A stretch of DNA of 64,000 nt from UBA6115 sp012514225 (GCA_036756425.1 DAIOLC010000003.1:50430-114429), one strand, 5' to 3'. Shown: positions 41,759-50,284, counted from the stretch's first letter. The notes: generated by a model not told the origin, from the sequence alone. Translations and numbers: made by a program.

Positions 41759-42859
41759 ATGAAAGAGACCAAGGGTAAACTCCGGGTCGGTATCGTCGGG
41801 GCGACGGGCATGGTGGGGCAGCGGCTGGTCAGTCTGCTGGACGCCCATCCCTGGTTCGACCTGCGCCTGCTGGCCGCCAGCAGGAACAGCGCGGGCAAGC
41901 CCTACCGCGAGGCGGTCAAGGGCCGGTGGGCGCTGGGCACGCCGATGCCGGAGACGGCGGGACGGCTGAAGGTGCTGGACGCCGCGGAACTGGAAACCAT
42001 CGCGGACGCGGTGGATTTCGTGTTCTGCGCCGTGTCCCTGCCAAAAAAGGAAACCCGGGCGCTGGAGGAGGCGCTGGCCAGGCTTGAAACGCCCGTCATC
42101 AGCTGCAACTCCGCCTGCCGGATGCTGCCGGACGTGCCGATGCTCATCCCGGAAATCAACCCCGGCCACGCCGGCGTCATCGAGGCGCAGCGCAAACGGC
42201 TGGGTACCCGCAGGGGATTCATCACGGTCAAACCCAATTGCTCCATCCAGACCTACGTGCCCGCGCTGACGCCGCTTTTGCCCTACCGCCCCAGCGCCGT
42301 CGTGGCCTGCACCTACCAGGCGGTCAGCGGCGCGGGGAAAACGATGGCCGACTGGCCGGAGATGGAGCGTAACGTGATTCCCTTCATCGCCGGCGAGGAA
42401 GAAAAAAGCGAGCGCGAGCCCCTGAAAATCTGGGGCGGTTTCCGGGAGGGGGACACGGGAATCCGGGACGCGGAGCAGCCGCTCATCAGCGCGCAGTGCG
42501 TGCGCGTGCCGGTGGACGACGGGCACCTGGCCGCCGTGAGCGTCCGGTTTGAGGACAAGCCGAAGCGGGAGGACATCCTGCGACTCTGGCGGGAATGGGA
42601 GCCGGCGCCCCAGCGGATGAAGCTGCCTTCGGCGCCCCGCCCCTTCCTGGTTTACCGGGAGGAGGATGACCGGCCCCAGCCCGCCCTGGACCGGGACGCC
42701 GGGGGCGGCATGGCCGTCGTTCTGGGCCGCCTGCGGGAGGACCCGGTGCTGGACTGGCGGTTTGTCAGCCTGTCGCACAACACCCTGCGCGGCGCGGCGG
42801 GCGGCAGCGTATTGAGCGCCGAGCTTCTGCAAGCCCAGGGATACCTGGAGCGCAAGTAA
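41759..42859 (+). CDS. asd: Aspartate-semialdehyde dehydrogenase
   Basis: The 366-residue enzyme reduces aspartyl phosphate to aspartate semialdehyde, the branch point to lysine/DAP, threonine and methionine. The NADP site is VGIVGATGMVGQRLVSLLDA, the catalytic Cys is in VKPNCSIQTYVPAL, and YQAVSGAGKTMADWPEM is the phosphate-binding region. VRVPVDDGHLAAVSV carries the acid/base His. The NCSxQ pattern and length fit the archaeal/fungal-type ASADH found in many clostridia rather than the E. coli type. The ATG at 41759 follows GAGGGGACAGGA. Confidence 0.93.
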   Translation: MKETKGKLRVGIVGATGMVGQRLVSLLDAHPWFDLRLLAASRNSAGKPYREAVKGRWALGTPMPETAGRLKVLDAAELETIADAVDFVFCAVSLPKKETRALEEALARLETPVISCNSACRMLPDVPMLIPEINPGHAGVIEAQRKRLGTRRGFITVKPNCSIQTYVPALTPLLPYRPSAVVACTYQAVSGAGKTMADWPEMERNVIPFIAGEEEKSEREPLKIWGGFREGDTGIRDAEQPLISAQCVRVPVDDGHLAAVSVRFEDKPKREDILRLWREWEPAPQRMKLPSAPRPFLVYREEDDRPQPALDRDAGGGMAVVLGRLREDPVLDWRFVSLSHNTLRGAAGGSVLSAELLQAQGYLERK

Positions 42860-42875
42860 GCCAAGGAGGAAGGGA

Positions 42876-43763
42876 ATGATGACGCCACTGTTCAAAGGCA
42901 CCTGTACCGCCCTGGCGACGCCTTTTAGCCAGGACGGCGTCGACGTGAAAGCGCTTGAGAAGCTCGTCCGGTGGCAGCTTGGCGCCGGCGTGTCCGCGCT
43001 GGTCGCCTGCGGAACGACGGGCGAGGCCAGCACGCTGACGGACGACGAGTGGGAGGCGGTCGTCTCCGCCGTCATCCGGGCTGCCGGGGGGCGCGTACCC
43101 GTCATCGCGGGCACCGGGGGCAACAATACCGCGCACGTCATCCACCTGGCGAAACGCGCGAAGGAACTGGGCGCGGACGCGCAGCTTTGCGTGACGCCCT
43201 ACTACAATAAAACCACCCAGCCGGGGCTCGTCGCGCACTACAAGGCCATCGCCCAGGACGGCAGCCTGCCCCTCATCGTCTACAACGTGCCCTCGCGCAC
43301 GGGGCTGAACGTCGCCCCGGAAACGCTGGCGGAGATTTCCCGGCACCCGATGGTCATCGGCATAAAGGAAGCCTCCGGCGATTTGGCCCGCGCGGCGGAC
43401 ATGATCCGCCTGTGCGAGGGCCGGATTGCCTTTTACTCCGGCACCGACGAGGTGACCGTGCCCCTGATGTCCCTGGGCGGCCTGGGCGTCATCTCCGTGG
43501 TGTCCAACGTGGCGCCGGAGTTGACCGTGCGGATGACGGAAGAGATGCTAAACGGGCGGACGAAGGAAGCGGCGGAGCTGCAGCTTGGGCTGATGCCCCT
43601 CATCCACGCGCTGTTCTCCGAGATGAACCCCATCCCGGTAAAGGCGGGGCTGAACATGCTGGGCATCTGCGAGGACAGGGTGCGCCTGCCGCTCATCCCC
43701 ATGGGCGAGCGGAACCGCGCCCTGCTGGCAGGCGAAATGAAGAAACTGGGGCTGATCGCATGA
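42876..43763 (+). CDS. dapA: 4-hydroxy-tetrahydrodipicolinate synthase
   Basis: The 295-residue TIM-barrel aldolase condenses pyruvate with aspartate semialdehyde. The Schiff-base lysine is in MVIGIKEASGDLARA, the catalytic Tyr in LIVYNVPSRTGLNV, and the Thr-Thr pair in VACGTTGEASTLTDDEW. PYYNKTTQPGLVAHYKAIA is also diagnostic. AAGGAGG precedes the ATG at 42876; a second ATG is at 42879. It overlaps dapB by four bases. Confidence 0.95.
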   Translation: MMTPLFKGTCTALATPFSQDGVDVKALEKLVRWQLGAGVSALVACGTTGEASTLTDDEWEAVVSAVIRAAGGRVPVIAGTGGNNTAHVIHLAKRAKELGADAQLCVTPYYNKTTQPGLVAHYKAIAQDGSLPLIVYNVPSRTGLNVAPETLAEISRHPMVIGIKEASGDLARAADMIRLCEGRIAFYSGTDEVTVPLMSLGGLGVISVVSNVAPELTVRMTEEMLNGRTKEAAELQLGLMPLIHALFSEMNPIPVKAGLNMLGICEDRVRLPLIPMGERNRALLAGEMKKLGLIA

Positions 43764-44506
43764 AACGGCTGATGATTTCGGGCTGCCTGGGGCGGATGGG
43801 GCGGCTCATCGCCCAGGAAGCGGCGGCCGCGGGTTTCGAGACGGTCTGCGGCATCGACCCGGGCGCCGGCGGGGAGGCAGGGTTCCCGGTTTACCCGTCC
43901 TTCTCCGGGGAACTGCCGGCGGCCGACGTCCTCATCGACTTTTCAGCCCCCCAGACGCTGCCGGGGCTGCTGGCGTTCGCCACGGCGCGCGGGCTGCCCT
44001 GCGTGCTGGGCACGACGGGGTACGCGGAAACGGACCTGGCGGCCGTCGCGCGGGCGGCGGCGTCCATCCCGGTTTTCCGCTCCGCCAACCTGTCCCGCGG
44101 CGTGTACGTGCTGCGGCTGCTGGCCGCCCAGGCCGCGCGGATGCTGCCGGGGTTTGACATCGAAATCGTCGAGAAGCACCACAACCAGAAGCAGGACAGC
44201 CCCTCGGGCACCGCCCTGCTGCTGCTGGACGCCGTCCGGGCGCCCCAGTCCCGCCCGGTCTTCGGGCGGGAGGGAAACAAGGCGAAGCGCGCGCCCGAGG
44301 AAATCGGCGTTCACGCCGTGCGCGGCGGCACGGTGGCGGGCGAGCACGAGGTGGGCTTTTACGGCAGCAACGAGACCCTGACCCTGACCCACCAGGCGCA
44401 GGGGCGCGGCGTGTTCGCCGCGGGCGCGCTGGGCGCGGCGGCCTGGCTGATGGGGAAAGCGCCCGGGTTATACGGGATGGACGACTGGCTGGGCGCAGGG
44501 CAATAA
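43760..44506 (+). CDS. dapB: 4-hydroxy-tetrahydrodipicolinate reductase
   Basis: The 248-residue enzyme reduces the DapA product with NAD(P)H. The nucleotide site is LMISGCLGRMGRLIAQEA, followed by VLIDFSAPQTLPGLLAF and CVLGTTGYAETDL. The substrate motif EIVEKHHNQKQDSPSGTALL holds the catalytic His and Lys. HAVRGGTVAGEHEVGFYG closes the active site. ATGA overlap with dapA shows coupling. A bidirectional terminator follows at 44530. Confidence 0.95.
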   Translation: MKRLMISGCLGRMGRLIAQEAAAAGFETVCGIDPGAGGEAGFPVYPSFSGELPAADVLIDFSAPQTLPGLLAFATARGLPCVLGTTGYAETDLAAVARAAASIPVFRSANLSRGVYVLRLLAAQAARMLPGFDIEIVEKHHNQKQDSPSGTALLLLDAVRAPQSRPVFGREGNKAKRAPEEIGVHAVRGGTVAGEHEVGFYGSNETLTLTHQAQGRGVFAAGALGAAAWLMGKAPGLYGMDDWLGAGQ

Positions 44507-44529
44507 GACAAATAACGGCAGACGGAAGA

Positions 44530-44558
44530 AAGCCCGCCATTGAATCGGCGGGTTTCCT
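44530..44558 (+). terminator. Bidirectional terminator, dapB / mgtE
   Basis: AAGCCCGCC (44530-44538) and GGCGGGTTT (44547-44555), then CCTATT rightwards. Leftwards the stem is followed by CTTTCTTCC, so it can also end the mgtE transcript. Confidence 0.75.
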
Positions 44559-44574
44559 ATTATCCCGGCACCTG

Positions 44575-45921
44575 TCAGAGAATAAACCTGGAGGCGATGG
44601 TGAAGAAGATAAACAGGCTGGCCGCGTCCACCAGCGTGGTGATGAGCGGGGAGGCCGCGAGCGCCGGATCCAGCTTGACGCGCTGCGCCAATAGCGGCAG
44701 GACGCAGCCGATGGACTTGGCGATGACCACCGTGGCGTAGAGGCTGACGGAAATGACCGCCGCCATCACGAGGGACGCCTGGTTGAGCAGCAGCAGGCGC
44801 AGGAAGGTGACCCCCGAGAGCGCGAGGCCGACCAGCAGGCCAACGCGGAACTCCGTCCACAGGACCTTGAAGAAGTCGGAAAAGCGCACCTCGCCCAGCG
44901 CGATGCCGCGGATCATCAGCGTGGAAGCCTGCTGGCCGCAGTTGCCGCCGGTGTCCATCAGCATGGGGATGGAGGCCGACAGGAGGATGTTGACCGCCAG
45001 CACGGTTTCGAACTTCGAGATAATGGCGCCGGAGATGATGGAGGTGAACATCAGGATCATCAGCCAGGGCAGCCGGTTGCCCGCCAGGGTGAGCAGCTTC
45101 GACTTGAAATAGGGCTCTTCCGCGGGCGCCAGGCCGGACATCTTCTCAAAGTCCTCAGTGTTCTCCTCCTCGATGACGTCCATGACGTCGTCGCTGGTGA
45201 TGATGCCCACCAGCCGGCCCTCGCCGTCGACCACGGGGATGGACAGCAGGTGGTACTTGCGCACGGTGTCGGCGACGACCTCCTGGTCGTCCAGGGTGTT
45301 CACCGAGATGATGCCCGGGTCCATCAGCTTCATCAGCGCGGTGTCCTCCGGCACGACCAGCGCCTTGTGCAGCGGCACGGTGCCGATGAGGCGGCGCTGG
45401 GCGTCGAGCATGTACAGGGTGTACACCGTCTCCTTGTCCACCCCAGTCTCCTTGATGCTCTTGAGGGCGTCCCGCACGTTCATGTCCGGGGTGACCTCGC
45501 AGTACTCGATAGTCATCAGGGAGCCGGCGGAATTCTCCGGGTACTTGAGGAACTGGTTGATGATGGCGCGGGTGTGCGGGTCGGTGTTGTGCAGCACGCG
45601 CTTGACGGCGTTGGCGGGCAGCTCTTCCAGGAAGTCCACGGCGTCGTCGACAAACATCTCGTCGATCAGCGCGGTGATTTCCGCGTCCGCGATGCTCTCC
45701 ACCAGCATTTCGCGCTGGTCGGAGTCCATATAGCTGAACACGTCCGCGGATACGTCCTTGGGTAGAATCCGGAAGAGCAGCAGCAGCTTCTCCCGGTCCA
45801 GGTTCTTCATATAGCCCGCGATGTCCACGGGGTTGAGCATCATCAGCGCGCCGCGCAGCTGGCCGTGGCGGCTTTCGGCCATCAGCTGGTTGAGCCGCTC
45901 CTCAATCTGTTCCCAGTTCAT
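44575..45921 (-). CDS. mgtE: Magnesium transporter MgtE
   Basis: The 448-residue protein has the full MgtE plan. An N-terminal helical domain (MLNPVDIAGYMKNLDREKLL, MDSDQREMLVESIADAEITA) is followed by two CBS domains (about 135-255: SLMTIEYCEVTPDMNVRDAL, VVDGEGRLVGIITSDDVMDV), a plug helix and five membrane helices. The pore motif is MLMDTGGNCGQQASTLMIRG. It is a Mg2+ channel gated shut by cytosolic Mg2+ binding between the CBS domains. The ATG at 45921 follows GGAGGTGAAGTCCC. Its ~200-base leader carries a small upstream ORF and an intrinsic terminator. Confidence 0.95.
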   Translation of the reverse strand: MNWEQIEERLNQLMAESRHGQLRGALMMLNPVDIAGYMKNLDREKLLLLFRILPKDVSADVFSYMDSDQREMLVESIADAEITALIDEMFVDDAVDFLEELPANAVKRVLHNTDPHTRAIINQFLKYPENSAGSLMTIEYCEVTPDMNVRDALKSIKETGVDKETVYTLYMLDAQRRLIGTVPLHKALVVPEDTALMKLMDPGIISVNTLDDQEVVADTVRKYHLLSIPVVDGEGRLVGIITSDDVMDVIEEENTEDFEKMSGLAPAEEPYFKSKLLTLAGNRLPWLMILMFTSIISGAIISKFETVLAVNILLSASIPMLMDTGGNCGQQASTLMIRGIALGEVRFSDFFKVLWTEFRVGLLVGLALSGVTFLRLLLLNQASLVMAAVISVSLYATVVIAKSIGCVLPLLAQRVKLDPALAASPLITTLVDAASLFIFFTIASRFIL

Positions 45922-45956
45922 GGGACTTCACCTCCGTTCTTTCCGGTTTATCGCGC

Positions 45957-45985
45957 AAAAAAGCACCCTGCGGGGAAGCAAGTGC
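45957..45985 (-). terminator. Attenuator upstream of mgtE
   Basis: GCACTTGC pairs with GCAGGGTGC (one bulged A, two G.T pairs) around TTCCCC. The stem is followed by six T residues (complement of 45957-45962). It lies 36 bases before the mgtE start. Confidence 0.7.
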
Positions 45986-46016
45986 CGGAAGACGCGACGG
46001 ACGCGGGGGCTTTGGC

Positions 46017-46094
46017 CTATACGGGCAGCGCATCACGGATGCGCCGCGATCGCGGTACGCCTTCGCCAGCCCGGCATCTAGCGCCGTCATCCAT
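46017..46094 (-). CDS. Putative leader peptide of mgtE
   Basis: A 25-codon frame begins ATG GAT GAC (MDDGARCRAGEGV...) behind a near-perfect AAAGGAGG nine bases upstream, and ends in TAG. No homologue is known to me. Two consecutive Asp codons directly after the start recall the acidic/Pro-rich start of the E. coli MgtL leader, where low Mg2+ destabilises the ribosome. This parallel is an inference. An overlapping frame from 46090 would run into mgtE but has worse spacing. Confidence 0.4.
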   Translation of the reverse strand: MDDGARCRAGEGVPRSRRIRDALPV

Positions 46095-46125
46095 GAAAAG
46101 CCACCTCCTTTTGTTAATCCCCTGC

Positions 46126-46154
46126 ATTATAAAAAGGAGCCGCGGGCTTGTCAA
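46126..46154 (-). promoter_or_regulatory. Promoter of mgtE
   Basis: Full consensus TTGACA (46154-46149), a 17-bp spacer and TATAAT (46131-46126). Confidence 0.9.
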
Positions 46155-46155
46155 C

Positions 46156-46184
46156 TTTCCATCCCCATTCCCCTATGCTATACT
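46156..46184 (+). promoter_or_regulatory. Promoter of tmcAL
   Basis: TTTCCA (46156-46161), a 17-bp spacer and TATACT (46179-46184) preceded by TGC. Its -35 lies one base from the -35 of the divergent mgtE promoter, so simultaneous occupancy is unlikely. Confidence 0.7.
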
Positions 46185-46209
46185 TCAGGCAGGAAAAGGC
46201 GGGAAACGA

Positions 46210-47403
46210 ATGCGGGTATGCGGCGTCATCGCGGAGTATGACCCCTTCCACAAGGGGCACGGATACCACCTGCGGCAGGCGCGGGAGGCCTCCCGGGCGG
46301 ACTACATGGTCTGCGTGCTGGGCGGTGCGTTTTCCCAGCGCGGCGAGCCGATGTTGTTTGAGACCTTCGACCGGGCGCGCATGGCGCTTGAAAGCGGGTT
46401 CGACCTGGCGCTGGGGATGCCGTTTTGCTTTTCCTGCGCGCAGGCCAACCGCTTCGCCGCGGGCGGCGTGGGCGTGCTGGCCCGGCTGGGTGTCGTCACC
46501 CACCTGAGTTTCGGCTGCGAGCCGGAGGGGCTGCCCTGGCTGGCGGAAACCGCGGGGCTGCTCAACCGCCCGGACGCCGCCTTCCTGCAGGACCTGCGCC
46601 AGGGGCTGGACGGCGGCCTGCCGTTCGCGAGGGCCCAGGGCCTTGCGGTGGAGCGGCGGATTCCCGGATATCCGGCGGGGCTGATGGCCGCCCCCAACTT
46701 CATCCTGGGCGTCAGCTACATGCGGGAGCTGCTGCGCAGGGACGGCGGAATCGAAGCCCTGCCCGTCGGGCGCACGACGGACTACCGCAGCCTGGCCCCG
46801 GGCCCCGTGGCGTCCGCCGGGGCGGTGCGCGCGCTCATTTTGGAGGGCAAGGCAGACGACGCCCTGGACGCCTGCCCGGAAGGCAGCCGGAGCGTCGTGG
46901 CGGAAGCGATAAACGAAGGCCGGCTGCACCGGCCCGGAGCCCTGGACCGGGCGCTGCTGGCCCGGCTGCTCAACGACCCGCGCCCCGCCCTGCGCCAATC
47001 CCCGGAGGTTTCGGAAGGCCTGGAGGAGCGCATCCGCCGCCTGTCCAGGCGCGCGGACAGCCGGAAGGCGCTTATTGAACTGGTCAAGACCCGGCGCTAT
47101 CCCTACGCGCGCATCAGCCGGGCGCTGTCCCACCTGCTGGTCGGGGCGGAGCACTTTCCCGAAGCCCCGGCCTACGCGCGGCTGCTGGGGTTCCGGAGGC
47201 GGGCGGCACCCCTGCTGGCCGCGATTGCCAAGGGCGGTTTCCCGCTGGTCAGCCGGCCCGCGAGGAGCGGCTTCCCGGGCGTCAGGGAGGACCTGCGCGC
47301 GGAGGAGCTGTGGGCGATCGGCAGCGGCCTGCCGGCCGCGGCCGCCTGGGAAAAGCAGGTCGTCCTCATGGACGGCCGGAAGGATGGGCACATTGATGCG
47401 TGA
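46210..47403 (+). CDS. tmcAL: tRNA(Met) cytidine acetate ligase (TmcAL/YlbM)
   Basis: The 397-residue protein has the nucleotidyltransferase-like N-terminus VCGVIAEYDPFHKGHGYHLR with the HxGH motif. VCVLGGAFSQRGEP and AAPNFILGVSYMRELLRR follow, typical of YlbM. The Bacillus enzyme uses acetate and ATP to form N4-acetylcytidine at the wobble position of elongator tRNA-Met. The C-terminal helical region (RRYPYARISRALSHLLVG) is characteristic. The last eight bases overlap the fumarase alpha-subunit gene. Confidence 0.9.
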   Translation: MRVCGVIAEYDPFHKGHGYHLRQAREASRADYMVCVLGGAFSQRGEPMLFETFDRARMALESGFDLALGMPFCFSCAQANRFAAGGVGVLARLGVVTHLSFGCEPEGLPWLAETAGLLNRPDAAFLQDLRQGLDGGLPFARAQGLAVERRIPGYPAGLMAAPNFILGVSYMRELLRRDGGIEALPVGRTTDYRSLAPGPVASAGAVRALILEGKADDALDACPEGSRSVVAEAINEGRLHRPGALDRALLARLLNDPRPALRQSPEVSEGLEERIRRLSRRADSRKALIELVKTRRYPYARISRALSHLLVGAEHFPEAPAYARLLGFRRRAAPLLAAIAKGGFPLVSRPARSGFPGVREDLRAEELWAIGSGLPAAAAWEKQVVLMDGRKDGHIDA

Positions 47404-48241
47404 AATCGACGTTTCCGAAGTGAGCAAAGCCGTCAGCGAGTTGTTCCTGGAGGCCAACTACCGCATCGGCCCGGACGTGATGGACCGGCTGTATGCGGCC
47501 CGGGAGGCGGAGCCCTCCCCCCTGGGGCGGAAGGTGCTGGGGCAGATTATCGAGAACAACGAAATCGGCGCGGCCGAAAGCCTCTGCGTCTGCCAGGATA
47601 CCGGCATCTCCGTCGTGTTCCTGACCGTCGGGCAGGAGGTGCACTTCACGGGCGGCAGCCTGGAGGAAGCGGTCAACGCGGGGGTGCGCAAGGCCTATAC
47701 CGAAGGCTACCTGCGCAAATCCATCGTGGCGGAGCCGCTGTTTGACCGGAAAAACACCGGGGACAACACCCCCTGCGTGCAGCACGCGCGCATCGTGCCG
47801 GGGGACAAGGTGCATTTGATGGCCATCGCCAAGGGCTTCGGCTCGGAGAACATGAGCCGGCTCGCCATGCTGACCCCCGCGGAGGGCGTGGAGGGCGTGA
47901 AGCGCTTCGTGCTGTTAACGGTGGAGCTGGCGGGCCCCAACCCCTGCCCGCCGCTGGTGGTGGGCGTGGGCGTGGGCGGCAGCTTCGAACTGGCGGCCCT
48001 GATGGCCAAGCGGGCGACCAGCCTGCCCCTGACCCGGAGCCACAAGGACCCGCGCTACGCGAAGCTGGAAAAGGAACTGGAAGAGGGCATCAACCGCCTG
48101 GGCATCGGCCCGGCCGGCTACGGCGGCCTGACCACGGCGCTGAAGGTGCATATCGTGTCCGCGCCTACGCATATCGCGGGGCTGCCGGTCGCGGTCAACA
48201 TCTGCTGCCACGTCGCCCGCCATGCCGAAAGAACCCTGTGA
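47396..48241 (+). CDS. Fumarate hydratase class I, alpha subunit
   Basis: The 281-residue protein corresponds to the N-terminal half of class I (4Fe-4S) fumarase. The cluster cysteines are in ESLCVCQDTGISVVF, NTPCVQHARIVPGD and GPNPCPPLVVGVGVGG. AKGFGSENMSRLAMLTPAEG binds substrate. It hydrates fumarate to malate with the beta subunit encoded next. The two-subunit form is usual in clostridia; tartrate dehydratase (TtdA) is a close relative and cannot be fully excluded. The ATG at 47396 overlaps the tmcAL end and follows AAGGATGG. Confidence 0.92.
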   Translation: MREIDVSEVSKAVSELFLEANYRIGPDVMDRLYAAREAEPSPLGRKVLGQIIENNEIGAAESLCVCQDTGISVVFLTVGQEVHFTGGSLEEAVNAGVRKAYTEGYLRKSIVAEPLFDRKNTGDNTPCVQHARIVPGDKVHLMAIAKGFGSENMSRLAMLTPAEGVEGVKRFVLLTVELAGPNPCPPLVVGVGVGGSFELAALMAKRATSLPLTRSHKDPRYAKLEKELEEGINRLGIGPAGYGGLTTALKVHIVSAPTHIAGLPVAVNICCHVARHAERTL

Positions 48242-48254
48242 GCGAGGAATAAAA

Positions 48255-48812
48255 ATGGCGAAGAAAGTGACGCTCCCCCTGGACCTTGCGACCCTGCGCT
48301 CGCTGCGGGCGGGCGACGAGGTGCTGCTCTCCGGCTCGGTCATCACCGGAAGGGACGCGGCGCACAAGCGGTTGCTTGCGCTGGTGGAGGAAGGAAAGCC
48401 CCTGCCGGTGGAGCTGGACAGCCAGGTCATCTACTACGTCGGCCCGGCGCCAGCGCGGCCGGGCGCCGCGGCAGGCCCGGCGGGCCCCACCAGCAGCTAC
48501 CGCATGGATCCCTATACCCCGGCGCTCATGAAGCACGGGCTGATGGGCATGATTGGCAAGGGCCGCATCGGGCCTTTGACCCTCGAGGCGATGAAAGCCC
48601 ATCCCGCCGTGTATTTTGGCGCGGTGGGCGGCTCGGCCGTGCTGATTTCGAAATCCATCCGGAAAGTCGAGCTGGTAGCCTACCCCGAGCTGGGGCCGGA
48701 AGCGATTTACCGCTTCGACATCGAGGATTTCCCAGCGGTCGTCGCCGTGGACGCGCAGGGGCGCAGCCTGTTCGAAGAGGGGCCCAAACTGTACAGGCAA
48801 ACCGGGGTGTGA
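48255..48812 (+). CDS. Fumarate hydratase class I, beta subunit
   Basis: The 185-residue protein matches the C-terminal swivelling domain of class I fumarase. LRSLRAGDEVLLSGSVITGRDAAHKRL contains the TGRDxAHKR motif. YYVGPAPARPG, GPTSSYRMDPYTPALMKHGL and MIGKGRIGPLTLEAM follow, and YFGAVGGSAVLISKSI closes the site. It starts 13 bases after the alpha subunit behind GAGGAAT. Together they encode one enzyme. Confidence 0.92.
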   Translation: MAKKVTLPLDLATLRSLRAGDEVLLSGSVITGRDAAHKRLLALVEEGKPLPVELDSQVIYYVGPAPARPGAAAGPAGPTSSYRMDPYTPALMKHGLMGMIGKGRIGPLTLEAMKAHPAVYFGAVGGSAVLISKSIRKVELVAYPELGPEAIYRFDIEDFPAVVAVDAQGRSLFEEGPKLYRQTGV

Positions 48813-48818
48813 TAGGAT
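48790..48818 (+). promoter_or_regulatory. Possible promoter of the second carboxypeptidase gene
   Basis: TGTACA (48790-48795), a 17-bp spacer and TAGGAT (48813-48818), overlapping the end of the fumarase beta gene. Confidence 0.45.
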
Positions 48819-48847
48819 ATGCCCACCATTCCGAAAGGGGGCAGGGC

Positions 48848-50272
48848 ATGAGGCGGCGCGCGACAAAAGAGTTGTTGTTCCTATTGGCCGCCGTCCTGCT
48901 GCTTCTCTCCCTCCCCCAGGCGACCCTGGCAAGCGAATACGACCCCGCCCGCCCGGAAATGCTGGAGACGCGCAACCTGCGCGCGGAAAGCGCGATTGTC
49001 ATCCAGCAGAGCACGGGCGAGGTGCTGTTTGAGAAAAACGCAGACGAAATCAGGCCGCCCGCCTCCACCACCAAGGTGCTGACGGCGCTTTTGGGGCTGA
49101 CCTACGCCCAGCCAGACGAGGTGGTCACCGTGTCCGCCTTCGCGGCCTCCATCCCGGAGGACGCCTCCAGAATCGGCCTGCAGGCAGGCGAGCAGATCAG
49201 GATGGAGGACCTCATCAAGGCGACCATGGTCGCCTCGGGCAACGACGGCGCCATCGCGATTGCGGAGCACGTGGCCGGCTCGGAGACCGCTTTCGTCGCC
49301 CTGATGAACGAGGCGGCCGCGCGGTACGGCTGCACGCGTACGCATTTCACCAACGCCCACGGCTACCACGACGACTATCATTTGTCCACAGCCAGGGACC
49401 TGGCTATCATCACCCGGGAAGCGATGCAGAACCCGGAGTTCCGCGCCATCGCGCGAATGACCACCTATACGGTGCCGGAAACCAACCTCTCCAAGGCGCG
49501 AACGGTGCGAAGCGACGCGCGATTCCTGATGGAGCAGGGAGAGGAAAACGGGAACTATTACCCCTATGCGACCGGCGTCAAGACCGGGCGCACCTCGCTG
49601 GCCGGGTACTGCTTCGTGGGCTCGGCGAGCAAGGAGGGCATCGACCTGGTTTCGGTGGTGCTCAAGTCCGGCTCGACCGCGCGGTGGACGGACACCCGGC
49701 GGCTGATGGAGTACGGTTTTTCCCAGTTCGTTTCCACCAGCGTGACGGAGCTGTACCGGGCGAACCCGAAAATCATCAACATCTCCGCCTTCAGCCTCGA
49801 GGACGCCGACCTGGGGCGGCTGGAGCTGTCCCTGCGGAAGACCGACCCGGCGGCGAACGATTCCCTGGTCGCGCCCAAGGACCGCGCGGCCGAGCAGGAA
49901 CGGGTCTACAACGCGCGCACGCAAATCGAGTACACCCGGACGCTGGAAGCGCCGGTGGAGGCGGGCGAGGTCATGGGCGTCATGACCTACACCCCCGAGG
50001 GCGTCGACGCTGAGCCGGTGACCTACGAGCTTATCGCCAACCGGTCGATTCAGCGGCGCGCCTCCCTTGCGCCGTCCGTCGAGGAAATCAAGGCCTATAC
50101 CGACGCGGACCCCAACCCCTTCCCCCGCTTTTCCCTGGAGTTCCTGATTATCGTGCTGCTTCCCGTCATCGCCGTCATCCTGCTGTCGCAGTGGCTGTAC
50201 AAGCTGATGACCCGCCGGCGCAAGCCCAGGGTCCGGCAGAAGCTGGAGTACAAGACCCGGTATTATCGCTGA
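48848..50272 (+). CDS. D-alanyl-D-alanine carboxypeptidase, PBP5-like, membrane-anchored
   Basis: The 474-residue protein has a signal peptide (LLFLLAAVLLLLSLPQATLA) and a peptidase S11 domain. SxxK is in RPPASTTKVLTALL, SxN in MVASGNDGAIAIAEH and KTG in ATGVKTGRTSLAGY. A PBP5-type C-terminal beta domain (about 300-415) follows. A C-terminal membrane helix (LEFLIIVLLPVIAVILLSQW) has a basic cytoplasmic tail (RRRKPRVRQKLEYKTRYYR). It trims D-Ala from peptidoglycan pentapeptides. Unlike the 39.1-kb enzyme it is membrane-bound and has no wall-binding repeats. AAAGGGGG precedes the ATG at 48848. Confidence 0.92.
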   Translation: MRRRATKELLFLLAAVLLLLSLPQATLASEYDPARPEMLETRNLRAESAIVIQQSTGEVLFEKNADEIRPPASTTKVLTALLGLTYAQPDEVVTVSAFAASIPEDASRIGLQAGEQIRMEDLIKATMVASGNDGAIAIAEHVAGSETAFVALMNEAAARYGCTRTHFTNAHGYHDDYHLSTARDLAIITREAMQNPEFRAIARMTTYTVPETNLSKARTVRSDARFLMEQGEENGNYYPYATGVKTGRTSLAGYCFVGSASKEGIDLVSVVLKSGSTARWTDTRRLMEYGFSQFVSTSVTELYRANPKIINISAFSLEDADLGRLELSLRKTDPAANDSLVAPKDRAAEQERVYNARTQIEYTRTLEAPVEAGEVMGVMTYTPEGVDAEPVTYELIANRSIQRRASLAPSVEEIKAYTDADPNPFPRFSLEFLIIVLLPVIAVILLSQWLYKLMTRRRKPRVRQKLEYKTRYYR

Positions 50273-50284
50273 TACCAAGACTAT

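Larger units (their letters stand above)
45922..46118 (-). promoter_or_regulatory. mgtE leader with upstream ORF and attenuator
   Basis: The leader starts near 46118, holds an upstream ORF at 46094-46017 and ends with an intrinsic terminator at 45985-45957 before mgtE. Inner hairpins include GCGCATC-CGT-GATGCGC. GCATCC (46042-46037), inside the ORF, could pair with GGGTGC in the terminator's 3' arm, giving an alternative fold. I see none of the conserved blocks of the M-box (ykoK) or the yybP-ykoY riboswitch. Mg2+-responsive attenuation is inferred from the arrangement. Confidence 0.55.

Noticed and set aside
45902..46090. 62-codon frame overlapping the start of mgtE
   Set aside because: Its start is 13 bases from the ribosome binding site, while the ATG at 46094 in another frame is at nine; the frame overlaps a terminator hairpin and mgtE itself.
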